Below are positions 8,648-18,031 of a DNA stretch of 41,161 nt, in pieces. Each line of letters starts with the position of its first letter. Position 1 is the stretch's first letter. The notes under the pieces are model-generated. The model had not been told where the DNA came from, did not search any database, and was given only the letters and a program-made list of their open reading frames with translations. The stretch is from the NCBI GenBank assembly GCA_028277105.1, contig JANQHO010000101.1:1-41161 (forward strand), in the 5' to 3' direction. The translations under genes were made by a program, and so were the position numbers. Source of the stretch: Owenweeksia sp. (lineage in GTDB: Bacteria > Bacteroidota > Bacteroidia > Flavobacteriales > Schleiferiaceae).

Positions 8648-9520
8648 TTAGAATAAATAATTAATTGAGGTTAAAAATTGAGGGCCGGGTGCATAAGTAG
8701 TCAATCCCTCATTGTAAAAGTCGACTCCTCCTTTAACTGTTATCATCCAGTCAGCGTTTATCAGGCTGACTCCGGTAATTACATAAGCGGCATTACTTCC
8801 GGTATTGTATTGGTAATACCCGCGGGAGTTGACATCCCGTTCAAAACGCTCATAAGAAAAGCCGAGAATAGGGATCAGGGCAAACTCACTTTCCTGCCGG
8901 TTGATCTTATAGCCCAGGTTCACTTCATTGATCAGTTGATTCCCGAATTTGTAGGCATACCCATTCAAAGTATTTACCCTGTAAAGGGATGAAACGGCCA
9001 GTATCCATTTTTCAGCCGACCATTGATAGCGCAAACCAGCTTGATAGTCCCAGCTTCCAGTACCCACCTGAAAATTTTGAGCGAGTAAGCTGCCCTCCCG
9101 GTCAATGAAACGCCCGGTAGGCAAATTCAAGCCTACACTGAGCTGTAGCTGGTGGGTGTTTTTTTCACTAATGTGATCCAATAAAAGGTATTTGACCTCT
9201 ACCGTAGCATCGGCCAGGCCATTCAGGGGCTGGCTTTGTTCGTTGCTAACATTGCTTTCGGCAAATACATAGGGCAAACTGGCTTTCAGTTGCCAGCGGT
9301 CGTTAAGGCTGTACAAAAAAGTAGCTTGCCACTGATGATACCGGTCTGCAGTGTTGTTGGTACTAAACTGTCTGAAGCTGTAATTGATGCCTGCGTAGTG
9401 TTGGTTGGTAACTATCCAGTTTCCCAAACCCAAACCCATGCCGGCACATCCGCAGGCATCACAGGCTTTACCCGGCAGATTACCCAACAAGAGTAATGCT
9501 GCCAATATATAATTTCTCAT
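8648..9520 (-). CDS. Outer-membrane beta-barrel with N-terminal CDACGCAG motif
   Basis: The product is 290 aa with a signal peptide ending near GNLPGKA and then a Cys cluster, CDACGCAG, at about residues 20-27. The remainder alternates polar and hydrophobic residues in barrel strands (LKASLPYVFAESN, LQLSVGLNLPTGRF, LISINYLF-type terminal strand TSINYLF). It resembles porin/'transporter' family barrels of Bacteroidota. The Cys cluster at the mature N-terminus is unusual for a barrel and could bind a metal. The gene lies between the His-rich lipoprotein gene (21 nt away) and the small Cys-rich protein gene (35 nt away). Confidence 0.7.
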   Translation of the reverse strand: MRNYILAALLLLGNLPGKACDACGCAGMGLGLGNWIVTNQHYAGINYSFRQFSTNNTADRYHQWQATFLYSLNDRWQLKASLPYVFAESNVSNEQSQPLNGLADATVEVKYLLLDHISEKNTHQLQLSVGLNLPTGRFIDREGSLLAQNFQVGTGSWDYQAGLRYQWSAEKWILAVSSLYRVNTLNGYAYKFGNQLINEVNLGYKINRQESEFALIPILGFSYERFERDVNSRGYYQYNTGSNAAYVITGVSLINADWMITVKGGVDFYNEGLTTYAPGPQFLTSINYLF

Positions 9521-9555
9521 GAATTTTTTGATATCAGTTTAACAATAGGGAATTG

Positions 9556-9951
9556 CTAGCTGATCATGCGGGGAGGAGGGGTAGGCAAGTCGATGAAATA
9601 ATCGGGGGTAAATCGTTCTTTAAAGCTATTGAATTCGGCAGTAGCAGTTTTGCCGGTGAATATATCTGACTCATTGAGAAGGTGAGAGATATACCAGTCC
9701 AGGCTTTCAAAGGTGGGCAAAACGGGCTTGGCCGGTTTTTCACTGTCGTTATCCAGGTTCAGCGTTTTAGCCAGTTGACAGGTTCCTTTACACTGAAGCT
9801 CAGGTTTGTCTTTGTTTTCGCATAATTCTGTTACGTAAGTATGATAGTTGGACGCATAATGCAACATGGGTACCAGCGGCTTGCTTATTGTAAAGAGATA
9901 AAGAGCTGCCAGTAGAAAAGAAACGCTATATTTCAGGCGAAGCGAAATCAT
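9556..9951 (-). CDS. Small membrane-anchored protein with CKGTC motif
   Basis: The product is 131 aa with one N-terminal hydrophobic segment (about residues 10-30) and then the conserved-looking Cys block ELCENKDKPELQCKGTCQLAK (three Cys within 15 residues). The C-terminal half is polar and ends in a Pro-rich segment (LPTPPPRMIS). I recall similar small proteins with a KPELxCxGxC block in Bacteroidota, often near metal-related genes, but I cannot name the family. It is the first gene of the three-gene run, so a metal-handling role is plausible but unproven. Confidence 0.65.
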   Translation of the reverse strand: MISLRLKYSVSFLLAALYLFTISKPLVPMLHYASNYHTYVTELCENKDKPELQCKGTCQLAKTLNLDNDSEKPAKPVLPTFESLDWYISHLLNESDIFTGKTATAEFNSFKERFTPDYFIDLPTPPPRMIS

Positions 9952-10001
9952 TAGCTACAAAGTTACAACTCAAAACGAATAATACCCTTAAAAATTGACA
10001 A

Positions 10002-10592
10002 ATGAATTTCCTGGCTCATTTATATCTGTCTGATAATGATGATGATCTGCTGATCGGCAACTTTATAGCCGATTCCGTGAGAAGCTCAGAATGGGGAAGT
10101 TATCAACCCCAAGTAGTGAAGGGTATCAAGCTTCACCACAAAATTGACTCTTTTACCGACAGCCATGCTACAGTAGAAAGGAGTAAAGAACGCATACGCC
10201 AAAGTCAGGGAAAGTACAGTCCGGTGGTAGTAGACATTTTTTACGATCATTTTTTATCGCATAACTTTTCACAATACAGCAATGTAAAAGTGGAGGATTT
10301 TGCGAGGCAGTGCTATGGTCTGTTTAGGCGTAGGTTTGATGAACTTCCCTTGAGGGTACAAAATATGCTACCCTACATGATCAGGGGGAACTGGCTGGTG
10401 AATTACGGCAACCGCCAGGGTATGGAAAGGGTTTTTAACGGTATGTCAAACAGAGCTTCCTTTGCAAACGGTATGCAAAAAGCCACCGAAGAGCTGTTTC
10501 TTTACTACGAGGAATTTCAGCGGGATTTTGAAGAATATTTTCCTGAGCTTCAGGATTACGTCAAAGGAGAGGTCGATAAAATATCTGACTGA
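10002..10592 (+). CDS. acpH: ACP phosphodiesterase-like protein (AcpH family)
   Basis: The product is 196 aa. AcpH removes the 4'-phosphopantetheine arm from acyl carrier protein. The family pattern is visible: opening MNFLAHLYLS, then LLIGNFIADSV, KLHHKIDSFTDSH and VDIFYDHFLSHNF, which supply the His/Asp metal ligands of this HD-like phosphohydrolase. The length is the usual ~190-200 aa. It stands alone, divergent from the small Cys-rich protein gene, and is followed by a strong terminator. Homologues outside Proteobacteria are not all tested, so the exact substrate is inferred from family. Confidence 0.85.
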   Translation: MNFLAHLYLSDNDDDLLIGNFIADSVRSSEWGSYQPQVVKGIKLHHKIDSFTDSHATVERSKERIRQSQGKYSPVVVDIFYDHFLSHNFSQYSNVKVEDFARQCYGLFRRRFDELPLRVQNMLPYMIRGNWLVNYGNRQGMERVFNGMSNRASFANGMQKATEELFLYYEEFQRDFEEYFPELQDYVKGEVDKISD

Positions 10593-10614
10593 CTCTTTTG
10601 CTGCAGGTTAAAAT

Positions 10615-10643
10615 AAAAAATCCTGCTTTAAGCAGGATTTTTA
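10615..10643. terminator. Bidirectional terminator between acpH and the small membrane protein
   Basis: The structure is AAAAATCCTGC (10616-10626), a 5-nt loop and GCAGGATTTTT (10632-10642). A-run and T-run flank the stem on opposite sides, so it can stop transcription from acpH (plus) and from the converging 58-aa gene (minus). Confidence 0.85.
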
Positions 10644-10670
10644 AAGGACTTATATATGAAAATATCAATG

Positions 10671-10847
10671 TTATTCTTTTGAATCTTCTTTGTGACCTAT
10701 CATGCGATAAGCCAGTTTGGAATTAACGCGCTCCAAACCAACCAATGTAAGCCAGTAGCCTACAAAAAGGGCCAGAAAGATCAACATGCTGAAACCCATC
10801 CCAAAAATGAATACAAAAACGAAAAAACCGAGTAACTTGGTAAACAT
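10671..10847 (-). CDS. Small membrane protein, 58 aa
   Basis: A short reading frame of 58 codons on the minus strand starts at ATG 10847 and stops with TAA at 10671. The peptide begins MFTKLLGFFVFVFIFGMGFS, continues in a hydrophobic segment LIFLALFVGYWLTLVGLE and ends in a charged tail (SKLAYRMIGHKEDSKE). This is one or two membrane spans plus a cytoplasmic tail. It is converging on acpH across a shared terminator and divergent from the SdpI-like gene. Family unknown. Confidence 0.6.
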   Translation of the reverse strand: MFTKLLGFFVFVFIFGMGFSMLIFLALFVGYWLTLVGLERVNSKLAYRMIGHKEDSKE

Positions 10848-10912
10848 TCTTTCTTATTTTGGCTGCTAAGTTAAGGCAAAATAGCTTTCGGCCATATAAT
10901 TTTTTGAGGCTT

Positions 10913-11266
10913 ATGAACAAAGGAAAAAAACCGATGATCTTTATAACTTCTGTCATTTGTGCCTTGCTATTTATCGGCTTGGCTATCCCTATGGTACAGA
11001 AAAAAATTGAACCCAACTATACTTATGGGGTACGTATAGATGAAGCCCTCAGCTCTAAAGAGGCCTGGTACGAAATAAACTACTATGGAGGTTGGGCCAT
11101 GATCGTTTCCAGTATTATAATGCTGGTAGCTAATATCATTCTGTATATTACGGGTAAAAGGTTGAGCGATATGGCCTATACCGGTATTTTTGTGGCCATA
11201 TTGCTGGTATGCGTTTTAACTTCCAGCTATATAACTTCAGTTTATGCAAGTCAAATAACCCAATAG
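10913..11266 (+). CDS. SdpI-family membrane protein
   Basis: The product is 117 aa from the ATG at 10913; an upstream start at 10859 would add a charged 18-residue tail before the first membrane span and is less likely. Three hydrophobic spans are visible: [36 protein letters not shown] and [18 protein letters not shown]. Between the first two is [23 protein letters not shown], which resembles the G-x-R-T...S-x-E-x-W motif of SdpI (the Bacillus immunity/signal protein family). It is 4 nt ahead of fumC, so the two are probably cotranscribed. Role here is unknown. Confidence 0.65.
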   Translation: MNKGKKPMIFITSVICALLFIGLAIPMVQKKIEPNYTYGVRIDEALSSKEAWYEINYYGGWAMIVSSIIMLVANIILYITGKRLSDMAYTGIFVAILLVCVLTSSYITSVYASQITQ

Positions 11267-11270
11267 ATAC

Positions 11271-12665
11271 ATGGATTACAGAATAGAAAAAGATACTATA
11301 GGTGAAGTAAAAGTTCCGGCTGATAAATACTGGGGAGCCCAAACTGAACGCAGCCGCAACAATTTTAGAATAGGCCCGGAAGCCAGTATGCCGCTGGAGG
11401 TTATTTACGGTTTTGCTTACCTGAAAAAGGCAGCTGCCCACACCAATAATCAGTTAGGGGTTTTATCCGATGAAAAAAAAGAACTGATCTCACAGGTATG
11501 TGATGAAATACTGGATGGAAAGCACGATGATCAGTTTCCGCTGGTGGTATGGCAAACCGGCTCAGGAACCCAAAGCAATATGAATTGCAATGAGGTTATT
11601 GCCAACCGCGCTCATGTATTGAAAGGAAATAAACTGGGCGAAAGCGAGCGTTTGGTTCATCCCAATGATGACGTTAACAAAAGCCAGTCATCCAACGATA
11701 CCTTTCCTACCGGTATGCACATCGCTATTTATAAAATGATAGTGGAAAGTACTATTCCCGGGCTAGAAAAACTACGCGATACTCTTAGAGAAAAATCGGA
11801 AAAATATTGGGAAGTGGTAAAGATCGGCCGTACTCATCTGATGGACGCCACTCCACTCACTTTAGGCCAGGAATTCAGCGGTTACGCTTCACAGCTCGAT
11901 CACGGGCTTAAAGCCTTGCGCAATACACTGGATCACCTGTCGGAACTGGCCCTGGGAGGTACGGCAGTAGGAACGGGTATCAATGCTCCCGAAGGTTATG
12001 CCGAACTGGTAGCTGAAAAAATAGCGGGATTTACCGGCCTGCCTTTTCGCTCGGCAGACAATAAATTTGAAGCTCTGGCTGCCCATGATGCCCTGGTGGA
12101 AACTCACGGAGCTTTAAAGCAACTGGCGGTTTCCCTTATGAAAATTGCCAATGATATACGTTTACTGGCTTCCGGTCCCCGCAGCGGTATAGGAGAGATT
12201 ATTATTCCCGCTAACGAACCGGGTTCATCTATTATGCCAGGTAAAGTCAATCCTACCCAATGCGAAGCCATGACCATGGTTTGCGCCCAGGTTATGGGTA
12301 ATGATACGGCCGTTTCAGTTGGTGGAAGCAATGGGCATTACGAATTGAATGTGTTCAAGCCTGTTATGGCTTATAATGTACTGCAGTCTGCCCGCCTTAT
12401 CGGTGATGCTTGTGTGAGCTTTAATGATAATTGTGCTGTGGGTATTGAGCCTAAGCATGAAGTGATTAAGCGTCATCTTGACAACTCCTTGATGTTAGTA
12501 ACAGCCCTTAATACTAAAATCGGTTACGAGAAAGCGGCCAAGATTGCTAAAACAGCCCATGAGAACGGCACAACCCTAAAGGAAGAAGCTATTAACCTTG
12601 GTTTTTTAACAGCCGAACAGTTTGATGAATGGGTAAGGCCAGAGGATATGGTGGGTAAACTTTAA
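11271..12665 (+). CDS. fumC: Fumarate hydratase class II (FumC)
   Basis: The product is 464 aa and interconverts fumarate and malate in the TCA cycle. The fumarase/aspartase superfamily signature [11 protein letters not shown] is present in the middle-C-terminal part, together with the opening [19 protein letters not shown] and the active-site segments [10 protein letters not shown] and [16 protein letters not shown]. The length equals that of typical iron-free FumC. Second gene after the SdpI-like one, spaced by 4 nt. Confidence 0.96.
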   Translation: MDYRIEKDTIGEVKVPADKYWGAQTERSRNNFRIGPEASMPLEVIYGFAYLKKAAAHTNNQLGVLSDEKKELISQVCDEILDGKHDDQFPLVVWQTGSGTQSNMNCNEVIANRAHVLKGNKLGESERLVHPNDDVNKSQSSNDTFPTGMHIAIYKMIVESTIPGLEKLRDTLREKSEKYWEVVKIGRTHLMDATPLTLGQEFSGYASQLDHGLKALRNTLDHLSELALGGTAVGTGINAPEGYAELVAEKIAGFTGLPFRSADNKFEALAAHDALVETHGALKQLAVSLMKIANDIRLLASGPRSGIGEIIIPANEPGSSIMPGKVNPTQCEAMTMVCAQVMGNDTAVSVGGSNGHYELNVFKPVMAYNVLQSARLIGDACVSFNDNCAVGIEPKHEVIKRHLDNSLMLVTALNTKIGYEKAAKIAKTAHENGTTLKEEAINLGFLTAEQFDEWVRPEDMVGKL

Positions 12666-12691
12666 GCACACTTGTTTTTCATGACGAGAAT

Positions 12692-13858
12692 ATGAGTAGT
12701 TACTTCTCCGTCTTTTTGAGAGGATGTATCCTGTTGCTGCTTTTTAAATCAGGCTTTGCTTCAGCACAAGGGGACGATCGCTATTTGATCAATGCGGCTG
12801 TAACTACAGGCCAGATATTAAAGCATTCTGAAAGAATTTCTGAACTGGCAAAGTCAAATACCAACACTTTTATATTGGATTACGGTATAAGAACTAATCA
12901 ATGGTTTGCCTGGGGTGAGGAATATGGTAATCCATATATAGGGCTGACTTTTTTTTACAATCCCTTTTCAGATCCGTCCCTGGATTTTGCCAGTGGGCTC
13001 ATTGTCTTTTTTGAAAACAAGCTTCATCTATGGAAAAGCCCACTTTTTTTCAATTATCATCTAGGATCGGGTATAGTTTACGTCAACAATATTTTTGACG
13101 AAGAAACCAATAGTGAGAATGAGGCCATTAGTACTTATCTCAATCATGGCCTCAATGCAAGGATTGGCTTTGGATATGAATTTAGCTCCCAGTGGAGTAT
13201 AAAAGTAGAATCCAGTTTACTGCATTTTTCCAATACCTCTGTATACAAACCCAACTATGGTATCAATATCATAAATCACTGTGCAGGTTTGAGCTATCGC
13301 TTTGGCGATAGTAGAAACGCGGTTACAAAAGAAGTAGCGCCCCGTGCCTCAGACGAATTTATCATCCTGTACAATGCGGGTACACGCCAGGTCGCCTATC
13401 AAGACCCATATGTTTTTGTGCACAACTTAAACCTTGAATACAATCGTCAGATTGCTTATATCCTTAATATAGGTTTAGGTTGGGCTATAATGGATGCAGG
13501 TATTTCCTACGAGTTCAAAAAGTTCCGCTCACCTGTTCAGATCCAAAACAATGAAAGTCTCAGCCGTATCAAAGCGATTAGCAGCGGCCCTTATATCAAT
13601 CTTGAGTTTTTCTTTAACAGGCTTTCGGTTATCACACAAGGAGGCTTTTATTTGTTTCACCCACATCGTGATATTGTTAGAGACCCTGAGACATCGGTAG
13701 CGTATAATAATTTTATAAACAATCAGAATGAGTATTATGTGTTTGGTAGAATTGGCCTGCGTTACCGTTTTCCAGGCCATTTTTTCATAAACCTCAGCGG
13801 AAATACGCAAGTCTTTAAAATGCAACATTTAGAATTGGGAATAGGGACTTACTTTTAG
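12692..13858 (+). CDS. Acyloxyacyl hydrolase / lipid A deacylase (PagL-like)
   Basis: The product is 388 aa with a signal peptide (cleavage near GFASAQG). Residues about 30-205 are a beta-barrel of the PagL type, with the catalytic His-x-Ser in LLHFSNTS (H178, S180), followed by YKPNYGINI, the Asn/Gly-rich end of the motif. PagL removes the 3-O acyl chain of lipid A in the outer membrane. The second half (about 215-388) is another set of barrel strands; Bacteroidota members of this family, as I recall them, are this long, twice the size of Pseudomonas PagL. It is 3 nt ahead of the amidohydrolase gene, so the two are cotranscribed. Confidence 0.75.
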   Translation: MSSYFSVFLRGCILLLLFKSGFASAQGDDRYLINAAVTTGQILKHSERISELAKSNTNTFILDYGIRTNQWFAWGEEYGNPYIGLTFFYNPFSDPSLDFASGLIVFFENKLHLWKSPLFFNYHLGSGIVYVNNIFDEETNSENEAISTYLNHGLNARIGFGYEFSSQWSIKVESSLLHFSNTSVYKPNYGINIINHCAGLSYRFGDSRNAVTKEVAPRASDEFIILYNAGTRQVAYQDPYVFVHNLNLEYNRQIAYILNIGLGWAIMDAGISYEFKKFRSPVQIQNNESLSRIKAISSGPYINLEFFFNRLSVITQGGFYLFHPHRDIVRDPETSVAYNNFINNQNEYYVFGRIGLRYRFPGHFFINLSGNTQVFKMQHLELGIGTYF

Positions 13859-13861
13859 CCT

Positions 13862-15487
13862 ATGCAAAAAACACTTGTTTACATTATTTGCTTATGGACT
13901 TTTCTAGCTTGTAAAGAAGAGAGGAAGGTAGCAGATGTGATGATAAAAAACGCTCACATCTATACAATGGATACAGCTTTTAGCAAAGCTCAGGTTTTAG
14001 TTATTTCTGATGGAAAGATAGTAGAGGTAGGCAATGAAGAGCTAGAAGCTAACTGGAAAGCCTCAAAAGTTTTTGACCTGAATGGCGCCTTTGTTTATCC
14101 AGGTTTTATTGATGCCCACACTCATTTTTATCATTACGGAATGGGTTTGAAAGAAGTAAACTTAGTAGGAACAGGATCATTTGATGAGGTATTGCAGCGC
14201 TTGGAAAGCTTTCAGAAAGTAAACCAAAGGGAATTTATTCATGGCAGAGGCTGGGATCAAAATGATTGGGAAATCAAAACCTTCCCCAATAAAGCCAAAC
14301 TGGATTCCCTCTTTCCTGAAATCCCTGTTCTTTTGAAGCGAATTGACGGACATGCAGCCTTGGCTAATCAAGCAGCTTTGGATTATGCGGGAATTGACCT
14401 GGCAACTACAATAAATGGAGGTGTAATAGAGTCTGAAAATGGCGAGCTGACAGGGATATTGATTGATAATGCAGTAGGTCTGGTCAAAGTGCCTGAAATG
14501 AGCCGACAAGATAAAATAGATGCTTTATTGGAAGCTCAACAGAATTTGTTTGATGTGGGTTTAACCTCAGTGGTAGATGCAGGCTTAAACAGGCAGGAAA
14601 TAGAGTTGATCGATAGTTTGCAGAGATCAGGTTTGTTAAAAATCAGGGTATACGCCATGGTTTCTGATTCTCCGGAAAACATGGACTATTATATGAAAAA
14701 GGGTCCTATAAAAACGAATCACTTGACAGTCAATAGTTTTAAATTTTATTTGGATGGAGCGCTGGGATCAAGAGGAGCTTTAATGTTAGAGCCTTATTCT
14801 GATGATACTGCCAATTATGGATTACTTCTGGGAGAAATCTCTCATTTTAAAGAAGCGGCCAAGAAGCTTTCAGAAGCAGGGTGGCAGATGTGTACTCATG
14901 CCATAGGCGATTCGGCTAATCGATTAGCTTTATCTATTTACAGGGATGCGTTGCATGAAAAAGAAGATCACCGTTGGCGGATTGAACATGCCCAGATTGT
15001 TCAGCAAAACGATATTGAGCGTTTTGGGAAGTTGGGTGTGATCCCTTCTGTACAGCCTACACATGCTACATCTGATATGTATTGGGCCGAAGAAAGACTG
15101 GGTGGTCACCGGATGAATCAGGCTTATCCTTATCAAAGCCTTTTACAAAGTGCTGACTTACTGGCGCTGGGAACAGATTTCCCGGTAGAAGATATTGATC
15201 CTTTAAAAACATTCTATGCTGCGGTTTTTCGCCAGGATGATGAACATTTTCCCCCAAACGGATTTATATCAGAAGAGAAGTTAAGCCGGCAAGCGGCATT
15301 AAAAGGAATGACTATTTGGGCGGCCTATGCCAATTTTGAAGAAGAGCAAAAGGGAAGTATAGAGGCTGGCAAATGGGCAGATATTACCGTACTGGATACC
15401 GATTTAATGCAGGCTGGGCAAGACGATATTTTGAAAGCTGAGGTGATAGTCACTTTCCTGGCTGGGCAAAAAGTAAATACTCGTTGA
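13862..15487 (+). CDS. Amidohydrolase family 3 lipoprotein (YtcJ-like)
   Basis: The product is 541 aa. A short lipoprotein signal peptide ends at Cys17 (WTFLAC). The mature part is a metal-dependent amidohydrolase: entry beta-sandwich (VMIKNAHIYTMD), metal site DAHTHF (H86, H88), the DGALGSRGA segment, His ligands in CTHAIGD and RIEHAQIV, and the late Asp in LALGTDFPVE. The C-terminal strand IEAGKWADITVLDTD is standard. Substrate is unknown: YtcJ-type enzymes hydrolyse amide or imide bonds. The linkage with the PagL-like gene is only an operon association. Its AT-richer codons match the preceding gene rather than fumC. Confidence 0.85.
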   Translation: MQKTLVYIICLWTFLACKEERKVADVMIKNAHIYTMDTAFSKAQVLVISDGKIVEVGNEELEANWKASKVFDLNGAFVYPGFIDAHTHFYHYGMGLKEVNLVGTGSFDEVLQRLESFQKVNQREFIHGRGWDQNDWEIKTFPNKAKLDSLFPEIPVLLKRIDGHAALANQAALDYAGIDLATTINGGVIESENGELTGILIDNAVGLVKVPEMSRQDKIDALLEAQQNLFDVGLTSVVDAGLNRQEIELIDSLQRSGLLKIRVYAMVSDSPENMDYYMKKGPIKTNHLTVNSFKFYLDGALGSRGALMLEPYSDDTANYGLLLGEISHFKEAAKKLSEAGWQMCTHAIGDSANRLALSIYRDALHEKEDHRWRIEHAQIVQQNDIERFGKLGVIPSVQPTHATSDMYWAEERLGGHRMNQAYPYQSLLQSADLLALGTDFPVEDIDPLKTFYAAVFRQDDEHFPPNGFISEEKLSRQAALKGMTIWAAYANFEEEQKGSIEAGKWADITVLDTDLMQAGQDDILKAEVIVTFLAGQKVNTR

Positions 15488-15544
15488 TCAGCCTTATAAT
15501 TTAGCTGATTTCAATTATATTAGACCATACAAAAAGTGTAGATT

Positions 15545-17320
15545 ATGAGTAGTACATCCGTCTCAAGGTTGTTTGATATCCCCCGTCATCAGTTAAAGAA
15601 TAATCCTTTATCGGATAGTCTCACTACTAAAGTAAATGGCGAATGGAAAAGGGTTTCTACAGCAGAGTTTGTTTCTGAATCAGACAAATTCGCCCGGGCC
15701 CTGATCGAGATGGGAGTACAACCCCAGGATAAAATAGCCCTTATATCATCGACCAACCGTTATGAGTGGAACGTTGCCGACATTGGTATTTTACAAGCAG
15801 GTGCTGTTAATGTGCCGGTTTACCCTTCAATTTCCAGGGAAGACTATGCTTATATCTTTAACGATTGTAAAGTTAAATACTGTTTTGTGTCAGATATTGA
15901 GCTGTACCAAAAAGTGAATGATATTATTGATAAGGTAGACAGCCTGCAAGAGATCTACATTTTTGAAGAAGAGGAGGGGATCAAAAACTGGCGCGAAGTA
16001 CTTAAGCTGGGAGAAGATACCCAACACCAGGAGGAAATGGAAAGGCGCATGGCCGGTGTTGGTAAGCACGACCTGGCAACCTTGATCTATACCTCAGGTA
16101 CTACCGGAACCCCTAAAGGTGTGATGTTATCCCACAACAACCTGGTGAGTAATGTACTCGATTGCCAAAGCCGGATTCCTGTGGTATCGGGCGTAAAAGC
16201 TCTTAGTTTTTTGCCAGTGTGCCATGTCTTTGAAAGAATGCTCACATATCTGTATATATACAATGGTATCTCTATCTATTTTGCTGAGTCTATCGACAAG
16301 ATAGGGGATAACATCAGGGAAGTGAAACCTGAAATTTTCGCTGCTGTGCCCCGCTTACTGGAGAAAGTTTACGACCGGATAGTGACTAAAGGAGCAGAAC
16401 TTACCGGAATAAAAAAGAGCTTGTTCTTTTGGGCAGTAGAGTTGGGTGAAAAATTCGATCATCAGAAAAACAGTGGCTGGTATAATTTCAAGTTGGGGAT
16501 TGCCCGTAAACTCATTTTCAGTAAATGGCAAGAAGGGCTGGGAGGAAACGTGAGAGCTATCGTATCTGGCGGGGCAGCCCTTAATCCTCGTTTGAACCGC
16601 GTCTTTTCGGCAGCGGGATTTAACATACAGGAAGGTTACGGTTTAACGGAAACCTCCCCTGTCATAGCCGTTAATGGCCCCGATCCCGACCGCAAACGAA
16701 TAGGCACGGTGGGTAAACCTATCTACAATGTAGAAGTAAAAATAGCCGATGACGGAGAAATTCTCTGCAAAGGACCAAATGTTATGCTGGGTTATTACGA
16801 AAAACCGGAAAAAACAGCTGAGGTGATAGATGAGGAAGGCTGGTTCCATACCGGGGATATAGGAGAGATGGTGGAAGGGAAATTTCTCAAGATCACCGAT
16901 CGGAAAAAAGAGATATTTAAGACTTCGGGAGGAAAGTATGTTGCTCCCCAGATCATGGAAAATAAATATAAAGAGTCTCGCTTTGTAGAACAGATCATGG
17001 TAGTAGGAGAAGGAGAGAGACACCCTGCTGCCTTAATTCAGCCCGATTTTGAGTTTTTGAAATCCTGGTGCGAGCGCAAAAATATTCCCTATACCACGAA
17101 TGAGGAAATGGTAAAAAATGAACAGATAATGGAAAGAGTGATGCAAGATATAGAAGAAAAAAATGTCGGTTTTGGCAAGTGGGAACAAGTAAAGAAAGTT
17201 GAACTGACCCCTGATGTGTGGAGTGTGGATGCCGGTCATCTTACCCCCAAACTCAGCCTCAAACGAAGAAATATAATCAAAATGTACCGAGACCTGTATG
17301 ACAAGATTTACCGGGAGTAG
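15545..17320 (+). CDS. Long-chain acyl-CoA synthetase (FadD15-like AMP-forming ligase)
   Basis: The product is 591 aa. It activates fatty acids to acyl-CoA through an acyl-AMP intermediate. The adenylate-forming motifs are complete: P-loop LIYTSGTTGTPKGVML, GYGLTETSPVI (A5), GWFHTGDIGE (A7) and ITDRKKEIFKTSGGKYVAP (A8/A10 region). The protein resembles the long-chain ligases of the FadD15/FAA group. It precedes the beta-oxidation genes by 0.8 kb and overlaps the following secreted-protein gene by 23 nt. It would supply substrates for FadN and the acyl-CoA dehydrogenase. Confidence 0.92.
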   Translation: MSSTSVSRLFDIPRHQLKNNPLSDSLTTKVNGEWKRVSTAEFVSESDKFARALIEMGVQPQDKIALISSTNRYEWNVADIGILQAGAVNVPVYPSISREDYAYIFNDCKVKYCFVSDIELYQKVNDIIDKVDSLQEIYIFEEEEGIKNWREVLKLGEDTQHQEEMERRMAGVGKHDLATLIYTSGTTGTPKGVMLSHNNLVSNVLDCQSRIPVVSGVKALSFLPVCHVFERMLTYLYIYNGISIYFAESIDKIGDNIREVKPEIFAAVPRLLEKVYDRIVTKGAELTGIKKSLFFWAVELGEKFDHQKNSGWYNFKLGIARKLIFSKWQEGLGGNVRAIVSGGAALNPRLNRVFSAAGFNIQEGYGLTETSPVIAVNGPDPDRKRIGTVGKPIYNVEVKIADDGEILCKGPNVMLGYYEKPEKTAEVIDEEGWFHTGDIGEMVEGKFLKITDRKKEIFKTSGGKYVAPQIMENKYKESRFVEQIMVVGEGERHPAALIQPDFEFLKSWCERKNIPYTTNEEMVKNEQIMERVMQDIEEKNVGFGKWEQVKKVELTPDVWSVDAGHLTPKLSLKRRNIIKMYRDLYDKIYRE

Positions 17321-18029
17321 GTTTGCTGTTAGCCTTATCCTTTTATCCGCCTGTTTAACCTTCAGTAATGCCCAGAGTAAAAAAGAACTGCAACAAAAGA
17401 TCAGCGACCTTACCTCCAAGGTAGATCGATTAAAGCTTAGCCTTAATCAGGCAATTGAGCAAGCTGAAAAAGAAAATGTCCGCAATAAGGGTATAATAGA
17501 TAGTCTTAGTAATATCAACCTGGCCTTAATCCACAAAGTTGAATTACTATCAGATGAATTAGAGCTAAACAAAAACCAACAAAAACTATCCGCTGCTAAG
17601 AAAAAGGAAAAGAAAATCCCCAAAAAAACTGTAACCAAAAAAGCCAGGGATATTAGTGTAGATGATAACGCTCTTGATTTTTGCCTGAGGCTTAAATCCT
17701 TTCAACCCATGTTTTCCGAAACAATTACGATGGAATATACCGTTACACCAGACTCTTCAGAGTTTGTTGGTTTATTAGAGCATAAGTATACCCCCGAATA
17801 CGGTAAGCCCATATTTAGAAAACAAAAGGTAACCGGTACCATCAACATATCAGATGAATTGACGACTTTTAAAATCCTACAAATAGACAAACACCTTACC
17901 GAAGTATTTTTTCAGGTAAATCACAAGAAAAGTTACAAGTCGTTAATAAAAGGTGAAGCAGGATCTTTGCAGAAAGTCTACACCCGGCACGTTCCCATAG
18001 AAGAATTTGAATTTTCTGATTGCCGATAG
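17298..18029 (+). CDS. Secreted coiled-coil protein, unknown family
   Basis: The product is 243 aa with a signal peptide (MTRFTGSRFAVSLILLSACLTFSNAQ), although LSAC could also be read as a lipobox. Residues about 27-95 are a heptad-rich coiled coil (KELQQKISDLTSKVDRLKLSL). A Lys-rich linker follows (KKKEKKIPKKTVTKKA). Residues about 120-243 form a compact domain of predicted strands (SETITMEYTVTPDSSEF ... EVFFQVNHKKSYKSLI). I do not recognise the family. It starts inside the end of the ligase gene, so it is translated from the same message. A palindromic operator for the next gene lies directly after its stop. Confidence 0.7.
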   Translation: MTRFTGSRFAVSLILLSACLTFSNAQSKKELQQKISDLTSKVDRLKLSLNQAIEQAEKENVRNKGIIDSLSNINLALIHKVELLSDELELNKNQQKLSAAKKKEKKIPKKTVTKKARDISVDDNALDFCLRLKSFQPMFSETITMEYTVTPDSSEFVGLLEHKYTPEYGKPIFRKQKVTGTINISDELTTFKILQIDKHLTEVFFQVNHKKSYKSLIKGEAGSLQKVYTRHVPIEEFEFSDCR

Positions 18030-18031
18030 TT

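Noticed and set aside
9958..9965. TAACTTTG on the minus strand as -7 box of the small Cys-rich protein gene
   Set aside because: Matches the consensus but lies only 6 nt before the start codon and has no TTG at the expected distance; would require a leaderless message.
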